From CAXXXW01 sp963665555 (GTDB taxonomy: Bacteria; Pseudomonadota; Alphaproteobacteria; Thalassobaculales; Thalassobaculaceae), in the NCBI GenBank assembly GCA_963665555.2, contig OY762308.1, forward strand, positions 868,001 to 932,000: a stretch of 64,000 nt of DNA, read 5' to 3'. A program made the translations under genes and the position numbers. How positions within the stretch are numbered: position 1 is the stretch's first letter; every line of letters starts with the position of its first letter. This document shows positions 24,375-33,227 of the stretch, piece after piece. A model generated the notes under the pieces. It ran no database searches, was not told the DNA's origin, and worked only from the letters and a program-made list of their open reading frames with translations.

Positions 24375-24675
24375 CCCGATCTCCCGCCGCGCCTCCCGGA
24401 ACCGGGCGGGCGCGGACCTTTTCGCCCGCGGGCGGCGCGGGCCTTTCCCCCAACATAGGACGAAGCGCCCGGAACGGCAACTCGGGCCGGCGGCCAGGGC
24501 GCGGAATGCCAGCGAACGGCCGGGCCGGCGGCGCGTCCGCGGCGCCGCTCGGCGCGCGCGCGAAAGTCTTCCCGCGCCTGTTGCGCGCCCGCACCCTCGC
24601 GTGCGAAACTTTCCGCGACACAATCGGGGCCGGGAACATCGTTCGCCCGACCCGCCGCGACCGGGGGATTTCGCG
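24375..24675. other. Intergenic region between divergent indolepyruvate oxidoreductase and autotransporter genes
   Basis: This 301-base gap is the only one above 300 bases. It holds a candidate leftward promoter (24452-24480) but I find no credible rightward -35/-10 pair; GAAACTTTCC near 24605 is the AT-richest short run. Several short GC inverted repeats are present without T tracts. No small ORF or RNA gene is supportable. Confidence 0.5.
24452..24480 (-). promoter_or_regulatory. Candidate promoter of the indolepyruvate oxidoreductase gene
   Basis: Minus strand TTGCCG (24480-24475), 17-base spacer, TATGTT (24457-24452), about 78 bases upstream of the ATG at 24374. Confidence 0.45.
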
Positions 24676-27249
24676 ATGAAGCACGGAACACGCTCGATCC
24701 GTATGTTCTCGTTCCTCGCGGCGGGCCTGCTGGCGCTGGCCGGGGTCTGGTCTGGCGCGGACCGCGCCTCGGCCCAGGCGAACGCGGCCTGCCCGCTCCC
24801 GCCCGGCTTGACGCCGCCCGCCGGCCCCTCCGTGACGGCGCGACAGGTGGAGGACGGCGCCGCCAGCCTGAAGGACTTCGCGCTGTCCAGCAGGGACCGG
24901 CTCAGGAGCTATTACGGGCAAGGCGAAGATCTGGCGAAACAGTCTTACGTCGGATGCCTCGTCAGGCATGAGGGGAGCGCCTGGCGCTCCGGCTCCACCT
25001 ATCTCGTGCAACTGACGCCCGACGGCAGGGTGTTCATCCACGCGAAGGACATGTCGCTGTCGGGCAAGCTGCTCGACCCCCGGATCTACGCGACGATCCT
25101 TTCCCGCCTGGGCGTCCCCCCGGCCGTCCTCGCCGACCTGGCCTCTCCCGATCCCGCCGTCGCCGTGGCCGCCGGCGCCGCCATCATGGCCACGCTCGCG
25201 CAAGAGCCGGATGCCGCCTTCGACGCGGGCCTGCCGGGCGCCTCCGGCCACGCCACGGTCTACGTGTCGGCGACCCTGGGGCTTCCGATTTTGCTGCTCG
25301 CGGGGTTCGACCTCGGCCCGTCGCACCTGGCCGAGGAACGGATCGACCACGCCGAACCGGCCGTGACCGCCAGGGACGTGGTGGACCGGGCGACCCTGAA
25401 GGCCTTCGTCACGGAAGCGGGGAAATACATCGTCGACCTCTCGCAATCCGGCGGCGTGGCCGGTTACACGAAAATCACGCTGGCGATGACGGACCCGAAC
25501 GGGCCATGGAGGCACGGCCCGGTGTACCTGAGCCTGACGGACCGCATCTCCAACGTTATTCTTTTCCACGCGGGTTTTCCGAACCGGTTGATGCTGCGGC
25601 CGCCGGGGATTTCCCGCGATCCCGACACCGGGGAGCTTATCTGGGAGCGGATCGTCGCCGCCGCGGAAAGCGGCCCGGAGGGCGGCTTCCTGCAATACCG
25701 CTTCGACAACCCCGACGACGACACCGACGCCGAGGTCCTCAAGATCGGCTACGCCCGCGCGTTCGAGGGCAAGTTCCGGCGCCCGGACGGAGGGGAAGTC
25801 CCCTACAGCTTCATCGTGCAGTCCGGGTTCTACCCGTCCTCGCCCAATGTCGTCGCGGCGAGCCGGAACGCGGTCGTCGAGACCGTGCTGCCGCAGGTGC
25901 TGCGGGCGACGATGGCGAGCGCGGTGGACGCCATTTCGGGCCGCGTCCGGCAAGCGGCCTCCGGCGCGCCGGCGGAGCGGGAGGCCAGCCTCGCCGGCGC
26001 CTCCACGCTGCCCGAACTGCTGATGGCGGGCCGGGGGGCGCTGGGGGACGGCGCGTTCGATCCCGGCCGCCTCCTCGCGGACTCGTCCTTCGTCCTGCCC
26101 TTCCAGGCGGCGGGCGGCGGAGGAAGCGGCCCGCTCGGAAACCTGACGCTGTGGGGCAGCGGCGACTACCGGAGCCTCTCCGGCGGAAGCGGCGGGAGCA
26201 TCGCCTACGACGGCGCTGTGACGGGCGGCAGCATCGGCATCGACGCCGGGCTGGGCGCGGACCTGCTGGCGGGGCTGTCGGTGGCGCACGGACGCGGGCG
26301 GGTGGACTACACCGACGCCAACGCCCTGGAGGGCAAGCTCTCGACGGGGCTTACGAGCGTCAACCCCTATGTCGGCTGGGCGCCGGGCGGCGTGACGCTG
26401 TGGGCCGCGGCCGGCTGGGGGACGGGCGAGGTCGAGATCGCGGATTCGAACGGCGCCGAGGCGAGCGACCTGACGCAGCGCATGTTCGCGGCGGGCGCGG
26501 GCGGGACCCTGCTGTCCAGCGACCGGGCGATCCCGGGCGGGACGACGGAACTCGCGCTCAAGGCCGAGACGGCGTTCGCGCGGGCCGAGATCGAGGGTTC
26601 GGAAACCCTTCGGAGCGGGTCCATGAATGTGAGCCGCCACCGGCTGGCGCTGGAGGGGTCGCATTCCCGCAAGCTCGCCTCGGGGGCGACGCTGGCGCCG
26701 TCGGTCGAGATCGGGATGCGGCGCGACGGCGGCGACGGCGAGACCGGCGGCGGCGTCGAGGCCGGGGGCGGGCTGCGCTATTCCGACGCTTCGTCCGGGC
26801 TGACGGTCGAGGGGCGGGTGCGGACCCTGCTCGGCCATGGCGGCGACTCCGAGGAGACGGGCGTGAGCGGCTCGGTGCGGCTCGATCCCGGCCGGGAGGG
26901 GCGGGGCCTTTCGCTGCGCCTGCGGCCGTCCTGGGGGCGGACGGCGAGCGGCGCGCGGCGGCTGTGGGAGAGCGGCCTTGCCGGCGCGGCGCCGTCGCTG
27001 GCCCAGCGCGCGGCCGGGCGGATGGACGCGCGGATCGGCTACGGCCTCGCCGCGCCGGGCGGCCTGGGGGTGGTGACGCCCTACGCGGAGCTTGGGTTCG
27101 CGGGCGAGCGCGCGCGGTCGCTGCGGCTGGGCGCGCGCTGGCGCGCGGCGCCGTCGGCGAGCCTGAGCCTCGAAGGCGCCCGGCGCGAGGGCGCCGGCGG
27201 CGACGCGGCGGAGCACGGCCTGATGCTGCGCGGCGCCATTATCTGGTAG
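24676..27249 (+). CDS. Autotransporter with a double Cache-type sensor passenger
   Basis: An 857-residue outer-membrane protein. Residues 1-33 form a signal peptide with cleavage near ASA-QANA. Two repeats each starting VTAR (residue 53 and residue 231) carry Cache signatures: SGSTYLVQLTPDGRVFIHAKDMSL in the first, and TKITLAMTDPNGPWRHGPVY, ILFHAGFP and FLQYRFDNPDDD followed by FIVQSGFY in the second. From about residue 490 the protein becomes strand-rich with alternating aromatic and glycine residues (LTLWGSGDYRSLSG, GGSIGIDAGLGADLLAGLS), ending in AIIW, as expected for a 12-strand autotransporter barrel. Cache domains are normally extracellular sensors of receptors, so this combination is uncommon. 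ATG 24676 is the start nearest to the signal peptide. Confidence 0.75.
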   Translation: MKHGTRSIRMFSFLAAGLLALAGVWSGADRASAQANAACPLPPGLTPPAGPSVTARQVEDGAASLKDFALSSRDRLRSYYGQGEDLAKQSYVGCLVRHEGSAWRSGSTYLVQLTPDGRVFIHAKDMSLSGKLLDPRIYATILSRLGVPPAVLADLASPDPAVAVAAGAAIMATLAQEPDAAFDAGLPGASGHATVYVSATLGLPILLLAGFDLGPSHLAEERIDHAEPAVTARDVVDRATLKAFVTEAGKYIVDLSQSGGVAGYTKITLAMTDPNGPWRHGPVYLSLTDRISNVILFHAGFPNRLMLRPPGISRDPDTGELIWERIVAAAESGPEGGFLQYRFDNPDDDTDAEVLKIGYARAFEGKFRRPDGGEVPYSFIVQSGFYPSSPNVVAASRNAVVETVLPQVLRATMASAVDAISGRVRQAASGAPAEREASLAGASTLPELLMAGRGALGDGAFDPGRLLADSSFVLPFQAAGGGGSGPLGNLTLWGSGDYRSLSGGSGGSIAYDGAVTGGSIGIDAGLGADLLAGLSVAHGRGRVDYTDANALEGKLSTGLTSVNPYVGWAPGGVTLWAAAGWGTGEVEIADSNGAEASDLTQRMFAAGAGGTLLSSDRAIPGGTTELALKAETAFARAEIEGSETLRSGSMNVSRHRLALEGSHSRKLASGATLAPSVEIGMRRDGGDGETGGGVEAGGGLRYSDASSGLTVEGRVRTLLGHGGDSEETGVSGSVRLDPGREGRGLSLRLRPSWGRTASGARRLWESGLAGAAPSLAQRAAGRMDARIGYGLAAPGGLGVVTPYAELGFAGERARSLRLGARWRAAPSASLSLEGARREGAGGDAAEHGLMLRGAIIW

Positions 27250-27336
27250 CGGCGCCCGCCGGCGGGGGCGTCCCGGCTTTCGCGGCGCGCCGCGATCCGG
27301 CATAACCGGCGCGCCCGCCGCCGCCCGGAGCCGCCG

Positions 27337-28335
27337 ATGCCGATCCTCGTTACCGGAGCCGCCGGCTTCATCGGGATGCATGTCGCCCGCCGCCTGCTCG
27401 ACCGGGGCGAGGCGGTGGTGGGGATCGACAACCTGAACCCCTATTACGACCCGGCCCTGAAACGCGCCCGTCTGGCGACGCTCGACGGCGCGCCGGGCTT
27501 CGCCTTCGAGCGGCTGGACTTCGCGGACCCCGCCGCGATGGCCGGCGTCGCGGCGCGCCATCCGGGGATCGACCGCGTGATCCATCTCGGCGCGCAGGCC
27601 GGCGTGCGCCATTCGATCGAACGCCCCTGGGACTACCTCTCGGCCAATCTCGCGGGCCAGCTTTCCCTGATGGAGTTCTGCCGGGCGCTCGCGGGCCGGC
27701 CGGGCGGCTGCCGGAGCTTCGTGTACGCGAGCTCCTCCTCGGTCTACGGCGCGAACCGGGAGGTCCCGTTCGCGCCGGCGCACCGGACGGACAGCCCCGT
27801 GTCCTTTTACGGCGCGACCAAGAAGGCGTGCGAGACGATGGCGCAATCCTACGCGCACCTCTACCGCGTCCCCTCGACCGGGCTGCGGTTCTTCACGGTG
27901 TACGGCCCCTGGGGGCGGCCCGACATGTCGCCGTGGATCTTTACGAGCCGCATCCTCGCCGGGGAGCCGATCCCGGTGTTCGACCGGGGCCGCGCCCGGC
28001 GGGACTTCACCTGGATCGACGACATCGCCTCCGGCGTCGTCGCCGCGCTCGACCGGCCGCCGGGCGACGGGGAGGGCGAGGCCGGCGCGCCGCACCGCCT
28101 CTACAACCTCGGCAACGACCGGCCGGTGGCGCTGATGGACTACATCCGCGTTATCGAGGCGGCGTGCGGCCGGCGCGCCGGGATCGACTTCCAGCCCGCC
28201 CGGCCGGGCGACATGCCGGAAACCCGCGCCGACATCGCCGACAGCGCGCGCGACCTCGGCTTCGCGCCCGAAACCCCCATCGAGGCCGGCATCCCCCGCT
28301 TCGTCGCGTGGTATCGCGAATACGCCGGCGTGTGA
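27337..28335 (+). CDS. NAD-dependent epimerase, UDP-glucuronate 4-epimerase-like
   Basis: A 332-residue extended SDR. The Rossmann motif TGAAGFIGMHVARRL at residue 6, GIDNLNPYYDPALKRARL (signature of UDP-glucuronate 4-epimerases), HLGAQAGVRHSIERPWDY, the catalytic Ser in YASSSSVYG and FYGATKKACE as the YxxxK dyad, then YGPWGRPDMS. The product would be UDP-galacturonate used for capsule or LPS; no other polysaccharide gene is in the window. It is 88 bases after the autotransporter and on the same strand, which may or may not be significant. Confidence 0.85.
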   Translation: MPILVTGAAGFIGMHVARRLLDRGEAVVGIDNLNPYYDPALKRARLATLDGAPGFAFERLDFADPAAMAGVAARHPGIDRVIHLGAQAGVRHSIERPWDYLSANLAGQLSLMEFCRALAGRPGGCRSFVYASSSSVYGANREVPFAPAHRTDSPVSFYGATKKACETMAQSYAHLYRVPSTGLRFFTVYGPWGRPDMSPWIFTSRILAGEPIPVFDRGRARRDFTWIDDIASGVVAALDRPPGDGEGEAGAPHRLYNLGNDRPVALMDYIRVIEAACGRRAGIDFQPARPGDMPETRADIADSARDLGFAPETPIEAGIPRFVAWYREYAGV

Positions 28336-28359
28336 GCCGCCGCGGCGCCGGGCCGCGCG

Positions 28360-29706
28360 TCAGCCGCCGGGGCCGGCCACCGTCATGCCGTCGATCCGGA
28401 CCGTCGGCGCGTCGATCCCGCGCCTGAATTCGAGGTCGTCGGCGGGAACCAGCCGGGCGTACATGTCGAGCAGGTTGCCGGCGACGGTGATGTCGCTGAC
28501 CGGCCAGGCGATCTCCCCGTTCTCGATCCAGAACCCGCCCGCGCCCCGGCTGTAGTCGCCGGTCGCCATGTTGACGCTCGCGCCCATGAGTTCAGTGATG
28601 TAGAGGCCGGACTTTATGTCGGACATCAGCTCCGCCGGCGAAACCGTTCCGGCGGCAAGGCAAAGGTTGGAGGCGGCCGGCGAGGGCACGCCGCCCGGCG
28701 CGCGCGCGGCGTGGCCCAGCGTCGCCAGCCCCAGCTGGCGCGCCGTCGCGAGGTCGAGCAGCCAGGAGCGGACATGCCCGTCCTCGACCAGGGCGCGGCG
28801 GGCGGTCGCGATCCCCTCCGCGTCGAAGGGCCGCGAGCGGCGCCCGCGCGGGCGGAGCGGATCGTCCGTCACGGCGATCCCCGGCGCGAACAGGGCCGTG
28901 TCCATCCTGTCCTTCAGGAAGCTCACGCCGCGCGCGACCGACGCGCCGTTCAGCGCGGCCGCGAGATGGCCGACCAGGCCGCCGGAGACGCGGGGGCCGT
29001 AGACCACCGGGACGGCGGCGCTGGCCGGGCGGCGCGGACCGAGGCGGCGCGCCGCGCGCTCGCCGGCCTCGCGGCCGATGGCGGCGGCGTCCTCCAGGTC
29101 GGCCTCGTGCGTCGCGGTCGAATACTCGTAGTCCCGCTCCATGCCCTGGCCCTCGCCGGCTAGGGCGACGGCGCTCACCGAATGGCTGGAGCGGCGGTAG
29201 GCGCCGCGGAACCCGTTGCTGGCGAGGAGCGCGACCCGGTTCGCCGACCAGGCCGCCTCGCCGCCCTCCGAATTGGTGACGCCGGCGACGGCGAGCGCGG
29301 CGTCCTCGGCCGCCGCCGCGCGGTCGGCGAGGCGTTCGGGCGACGGCTCGGAGGGGTCGAACATGTCGATTTCGGGGATGCGCCGCGCGGTCTCGCCCGG
29401 TTCGGCGAGGCCGGCGAAGGGGTCCTCCGGCGCGACGCGCGCCATCGCCACCGCGCGCTCGACCAGTTCGTCCAGCGCTTCGGGCGAAAGGTCGGTGGAG
29501 GAGACGACCGCCTGGCGGCGGCCCACCAGCACGCGCAGGCCGAGGTCGCGCGACTCCGCGCGCTCCAGCGCCTCCGGCTTGCCCAGCCGCCGCGCCGCCG
29601 ACAGCGACCGGCTTTCGACATGCGCGGCGTCGGCCGCGTCGGCGCCGGCGCGCAGCGCCCCGGCGACCAGCCCGTCCAGAAGGTCGAAATCCCCGTTCGC
29701 GTCCAT
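28360..29706 (-). CDS. pmbA: Metalloprotease subunit TldE/PmbA
   Basis: A 448-residue TldD/PmbA-family protein. PmbA (TldE) partners with TldD in a heterodimeric protease that processes unfolded peptides and microcin precursors. Seen: SRDLGLRVLVGRRQAVVSSTDLS, PEIDMFDPSEPSPE, NRVALLASNGFRGAYRRS, and the C-terminal GDYSRGAGGFWIENGEIAWPVSDITVAGNL. The HEXXXH motif of TldD is absent, as expected for PmbA. No tldD is in the window. Start ATG 29706. It is divergent from the NTF2-fold gene. Confidence 0.92.
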   Translation of the reverse strand: MDANGDFDLLDGLVAGALRAGADAADAAHVESRSLSAARRLGKPEALERAESRDLGLRVLVGRRQAVVSSTDLSPEALDELVERAVAMARVAPEDPFAGLAEPGETARRIPEIDMFDPSEPSPERLADRAAAAEDAALAVAGVTNSEGGEAAWSANRVALLASNGFRGAYRRSSHSVSAVALAGEGQGMERDYEYSTATHEADLEDAAAIGREAGERAARRLGPRRPASAAVPVVYGPRVSGGLVGHLAAALNGASVARGVSFLKDRMDTALFAPGIAVTDDPLRPRGRRSRPFDAEGIATARRALVEDGHVRSWLLDLATARQLGLATLGHAARAPGGVPSPAASNLCLAAGTVSPAELMSDIKSGLYITELMGASVNMATGDYSRGAGGFWIENGEIAWPVSDITVAGNLLDMYARLVPADDLEFRRGIDAPTVRIDGMTVAGPGG

Positions 29707-29799
29707 GCCCGCTCCGCCGCCGCCCCGCCCCGATCCGGGCCGCCCCGACATAGGCCGCGCCAGCCCCCCGCGCAACCCCGCCGGCGCGGCCGCGCCGCC

Positions 29800-29829
29800 T
29801 TGCCCCGGCGCGCCGGGCGCCTGTATAGG
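29800..29829 (+). promoter_or_regulatory. Candidate promoter of the NTF2-fold/TauD pair
   Basis: TTGCCC at 29800-29805, 18-base spacer, TATAGG at 29824-29829 in a 155-base divergent gap; the next gene starts at GTG 29862. Confidence 0.4.
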
Positions 29830-29861
29830 GGAACGGCGCGCGGCGGCGGGGAGGCGGTTCC

Positions 29862-30323
29862 GTGGAGTTCGACTGGAGTCCGGCGGCGGAGGACGCCGCC
29901 TCGGTCCGGGCGTGGCTGGCGGCGTGGGAGCCGTGCGTGCGCGAGGTCGATTTCGCGCCGGCCCGCGCGCTGTTCGCCGGGAATGTCGCCTCCTTCGGCA
30001 CGCATATGGGCGTGGTCGAGGGGCTGGACGCGCTGGAGCGCGGCCAGTGGCGCGCGGTCTGGCCGGCGATCGGGGATTTCGCCTGGGATTTCGACACGAT
30101 GCGGATCGGCGTCTCGCCGGACCGGCTCATGGCCTTCCTGGTCGCGGTGTGGAGCTCCACGGGCTACCGAGAGGACGGGAGCCGGTTCGACCGGCCGGGC
30201 CGCACCACGGCGATCCTCTCCCGCGCCGCGGCCGGCGCGCCGTGGCTGTGCGCGCACACGCATTTCTCGCTCTATCCCGGCACGCCGGCGCGCTCGCACG
30301 GGGCGCGGCCGGCGAAGTCCTGA
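29862..30323 (+). CDS. NTF2/SnoaL-like small protein
   Basis: A 153-residue protein with the cone-shaped NTF2-fold pattern: helices (VRAWLAAWEPCVREVDF), ARALFAGNVASFGTHMG, GQWRAVWPAIGDFAWDF, and AFLVAVWSSTGYREDGSRFDRPGRTTAIL with strands at the end. Translation starts at GTG 29862 with GGGGAGG ahead. It is 19 bases before the TauD-type dioxygenase and in the same direction, so it may hold or modify the same substrate. No catalytic residue can be named. Confidence 0.72.
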   Translation: MEFDWSPAAEDAASVRAWLAAWEPCVREVDFAPARALFAGNVASFGTHMGVVEGLDALERGQWRAVWPAIGDFAWDFDTMRIGVSPDRLMAFLVAVWSSTGYREDGSRFDRPGRTTAILSRAAAGAPWLCAHTHFSLYPGTPARSHGARPAKS

Positions 30324-30342
30324 AGCGGCGGGGCGCGCCGCC

Positions 30343-31251
30343 ATGGAGATCGTCCCGAACGCGCGCGGCCTCGGCTGCCGGGTCGAGGGGATCGACCTTG
30401 CCGAACCGCTGTCCGACGCCGCTTTCGAGGCGATCCTGCGCGCCTTCGCCGACCATGCCGTGCTCCATTTCCCCGGCCAGGACCTGTCGCCGGAGGCGCA
30501 CAAGGCGTTCGCCGCGCGCTTCGGCTCGCTGGAGGTGAATGTCGCCGCCGGCCGCTACACCGTTCCCGGCCACCCGGAGATCATGGTCCTGTCCAACATC
30601 GTCGAGGACGGCGCGCCGATCGGCCTCGCCGACGCGGGGCAGGACTGGCACACCGACATGTCGTATTCGGCCGTGCCGGCCTTCCTCAACGTGCTGCACG
30701 CGATCCATGTGCCCCGGCGGAACGGGGCGCCGCTGGGCGCGACCGAGTTCCTCGACATGGCGGCGGCCTGGGACGCGCTGCCGGAGGCCGCGAAGGCGCG
30801 GGTCCGGGGCCGCACGGCGACGCACGATTTCGACAAGTTCTGGTCGCGGATGGTCGCCATGCCCGGCTCGCGCCGCGAGCCGCTGACGCCGGCGCGGCGC
30901 GCGGCCAGGCCGCCGGTCTCCCACCCCATCGCGTTGGCGCACCCGCTTTCGGGGCGGACCGCGCTCTACTGCAATGTCGGCTACGCGACGAGGGTGGACG
31001 GCGCGGGGGAGGCGGAAAGCGCGGAAATCCTCGCCCTCCTGTTCGCCCACCAGGTCCAGGACCGCTTCAAGTCGGTCCATCGCTGGACGGAGGGCGATGT
31101 GCTGGCCTGGGACAACCTGCGGACCATGCACAACGCCGTCGCCGATTACGGCCCGGACGAGCCCCGCCTGATGCGGCGCTGCCAGACGATGGCGGACTGG
31201 GTCCTGGGGGAGGGGGCGCGCCGCTTCGGCCCCGCCGCGGCGCCCGCCTGA
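30343..31251 (+). CDS. TauD/TfdA-family Fe(II)/2-oxoglutarate dioxygenase
   Basis: A 302-residue oxygenase of the TauD/TfdA family, which hydroxylates taurine, 2,4-D, carnitine precursors or other substrates. The iron triad is WHTDMSY (HxD near residue 105) and the distal His in LRTMHNAVADYG near residue 265; the 2-oxoglutarate-binding Arg is in PRLMRRCQ. YCNVGYATRV and VHRWTEGDVLAWDN are typical. Substrate unknown. Start ATG 30343. It is preceded by the NTF2-fold gene and ends eight bases from the facing ceramidase stop. Confidence 0.9.
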   Translation: MEIVPNARGLGCRVEGIDLAEPLSDAAFEAILRAFADHAVLHFPGQDLSPEAHKAFAARFGSLEVNVAAGRYTVPGHPEIMVLSNIVEDGAPIGLADAGQDWHTDMSYSAVPAFLNVLHAIHVPRRNGAPLGATEFLDMAAAWDALPEAAKARVRGRTATHDFDKFWSRMVAMPGSRREPLTPARRAARPPVSHPIALAHPLSGRTALYCNVGYATRVDGAGEAESAEILALLFAHQVQDRFKSVHRWTEGDVLAWDNLRTMHNAVADYGPDEPRLMRRCQTMADWVLGEGARRFGPAAAPA

Positions 31252-31258
31252 CGCCCGC

Positions 31259-31930
31259 CTAACCCCGGTTCCGCGCCGGCCCGCCATGGCGCGCGAGGCC
31301 CGTCAGCAGCAGGGCCAGCACCGCGCCGTTCAGGATGTGCCACGCGAAATGCGTGCCCCAGGGGAAGGCGGCGCAGGCCCGCTCGTCGAGGATGCGGAGC
31401 GCGAGCGAGGCCGCGAACAGGCCCGCGCCCGCCAGCAGCCAGCCCGCGAGCCGGTGGCCGCGCGCGCCGAGGACCGCCGCGTTCCCCGCCATCAGCGCCA
31501 GCGCGGCGATGTAGCCGGCGTTCGCGCCGCCGAGCCATGTGTCGCGCAACAGGCGGCCCAGCAGCGCGGCGGCGGGGACGAAGGCGAGCGCGCCGGCGGC
31601 CGCCCAGGGCCGGGAAAGCCCGTGGGCGCGCCGCAGCACGACCGCGAAGTAGAGCAGGATGAAGACCTGGATCGCGATAACGTCCGCCGCCGCGGCCCAG
31701 GGCGTGGCCAGCGTGTGGAACAGGAAGGAGCCGATCCCGATGGCCAGCACGCTCGCCGCCAGCGCCGCGCCGGCGGGATCGGTCCGCCCGCCGCGCCGGG
31801 CGAGCGCCAGCCCCCACGCGGCGGCCGCGACGAAGGCGAGGTTGGTGGCCGCGTTTAGCGGCTCGCCCCAGAACTCCGGCGCGGTCCCGACCCGCTCGCA
31901 ATAGCCGTCGATGACGCGATCGCCGCCCAT
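31259..31930 (-). CDS. Alkaline-ceramidase-like seven-TM membrane hydrolase
   Basis: A 223-residue polytopic protein with about seven hydrophobic segments. The N-terminal cytoplasmic part contains YCERVGTAPEFWGEPLNAATN, and IGSFLFHTLATPWAAAADVIAI carries the conserved Ser/His/Asp pattern; the second His pair is in FAWHILNGAVLALLL. This is the pattern of the ceramidase/CREST-type zinc hydrolase superfamily, whose eukaryotic alkaline ceramidases hydrolyse ceramide. Its substrate in bacteria is not defined. The IS element is 70 bases upstream of its start; a TATAAC lies at 31971-31966 on the minus strand but without a good -35. Confidence 0.8.
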   Translation of the reverse strand: MGGDRVIDGYCERVGTAPEFWGEPLNAATNLAFVAAAAWGLALARRGGRTDPAGAALAASVLAIGIGSFLFHTLATPWAAAADVIAIQVFILLYFAVVLRRAHGLSRPWAAAGALAFVPAAALLGRLLRDTWLGGANAGYIAALALMAGNAAVLGARGHRLAGWLLAGAGLFAASLALRILDERACAAFPWGTHFAWHILNGAVLALLLTGLARHGGPARNRG

Positions 31931-31999
31931 CCCGGTCCCGCCCCGCCTTTTCCGCCGGCCCGCCCGTTATAGCGCGTTCCGCCCGCGCCGGCGCGCGGG

Positions 32000-32048
32000 G
32001 TAGCGTCAAGAGTTTTGTGTCAGTGGGAGGAGGGTTGGGACTCCCTGG
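32000..32048. repeat. Left inverted repeat of the IS256-like element
   Basis: Reads GTAGCG, TTTGTGTC, TGGGAGG and ACTCCCTGG inward, with short differences from the right end. The transposase stop codon (32006-32008) lies inside this repeat. Confidence 0.65.
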
Positions 32049-33196
32049 TTTTGGTTTTCGTGCGCGAAGACGGCGAAGAGGATGCGCTCGGTCGAGGCGC
32101 GATCGTTGAGGACGCCCATGGGGCGGGTTCGGCGGCGGACTTCCCGGAAGCGGCGCTCGATGGCGTTGGTGGTTCGCACGGCGCGGCGCTCGGCGGGAGT
32201 TTTGTAGCGGAAGCAGGCGAGCAGATCGTCGAGGTCGTCGCGCAGGCAGGCGACGGCGGCGGGACAGGCGTCCCGCCAGTCGTCGGCGAAGCGCCTCGCG
32301 GCGGCGCGGGCCTGGGGGAGCGTGTCGGCGCGCATGATCCGGCGCAAGCCGTCCTTGGCGGCGGGCCGGTCGGCCTTGCGGAGTTTGTCGAGGACATTGC
32401 GGATCTTGTGGGCCCAGCAGCGCTGGACCGGGACGCGCGGCCAGACCATGTCCAAGGCGCGCGCCAGCCCCTTGCCGCCATCGGAGCAGACCATCTCCAG
32501 CCGTTCGCCGCTCAGGCCCCGGCGCTGGAGATCGCAGAGAAACGCCTCCCATTCCTCGAAGCTTTCGCCGCGCGCCAGGCGGTAGTCGACGATCTCCTTC
32601 TTGCCGTCGGGACGCAGGCCGAGCGCGCCCGGCACTGGCCGCCGGACGGCTCCGGCGCCGGTCTTGCGGGCGAGGAAGACGCCATCGAGCACGAGGACGC
32701 GCCAGGCGTCGGCGAGCTTGCGGCGGTGGAAGGCGGCGACATGGCCGTCGAGCGCCTTGGCGACGCGGCTGACGGAGGAAGGGGAGACGCGCCGTCCCAG
32801 GATCGGAACCAGCGCGGCCGCCACCTTGCGGGTCGAGAGGCCGAGCACGAAGCAGGCCAGGATCAGCCGGTCGATCCGCGGGGCCCGTCGCGCGTAGGCG
32901 CGGATCGCGCCGAGCGGGCTGAAGGTCCGGGTGCGCGGGATGGCCAGTTCGATCTCGCCCAACTCCGTCATCAGGCGGCGCGGCCAGCTCCCGTTGCGCC
33001 GGTCGGCGAGACCGCGCCGGCCCATGTCGTCGAGATGTTCGGCGACGAGATCGGCCATCCGGCCTTCCAGTATCCGCTTCAGCGCGTCGGCTCCCGCCCG
33101 CCGGTAATCCTCGTCCCACTCGACCCCTTCGGCGCGCATGGCCTTCATCGTCCGGAACGCTTCCGGTAGGCTCTCGATCGTCGCGGTTCGCGGCAT
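32006..33196 (-). CDS. IS256-family transposase
   Basis: A 396-residue DDE transposase. The first Asp is in LVLDGVFLARK near residue 170, the second in MVCSDGGKGLARAL, and the Glu in TNAIERRFREVRRRTRPMG near residue 350; CWAHKIRNVLDKL is the IS256 signature between them. The protein appears intact. The start is ATG 33196 (MPRTATIESL); a longer frame extends past the inverted repeat and is rejected. It ends inside the left repeat. Possibly still mobile. Confidence 0.92.
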   Translation of the reverse strand: MPRTATIESLPEAFRTMKAMRAEGVEWDEDYRRAGADALKRILEGRMADLVAEHLDDMGRRGLADRRNGSWPRRLMTELGEIELAIPRTRTFSPLGAIRAYARRAPRIDRLILACFVLGLSTRKVAAALVPILGRRVSPSSVSRVAKALDGHVAAFHRRKLADAWRVLVLDGVFLARKTGAGAVRRPVPGALGLRPDGKKEIVDYRLARGESFEEWEAFLCDLQRRGLSGERLEMVCSDGGKGLARALDMVWPRVPVQRCWAHKIRNVLDKLRKADRPAAKDGLRRIMRADTLPQARAAARRFADDWRDACPAAVACLRDDLDDLLACFRYKTPAERRAVRTTNAIERRFREVRRRTRPMGVLNDRASTERILFAVFAHENQNQGVPTLLPLTQNS

Positions 33197-33227
33197 GGGG
33201 GGTGCTCCTTTCCCGGGTCTCGACAAC

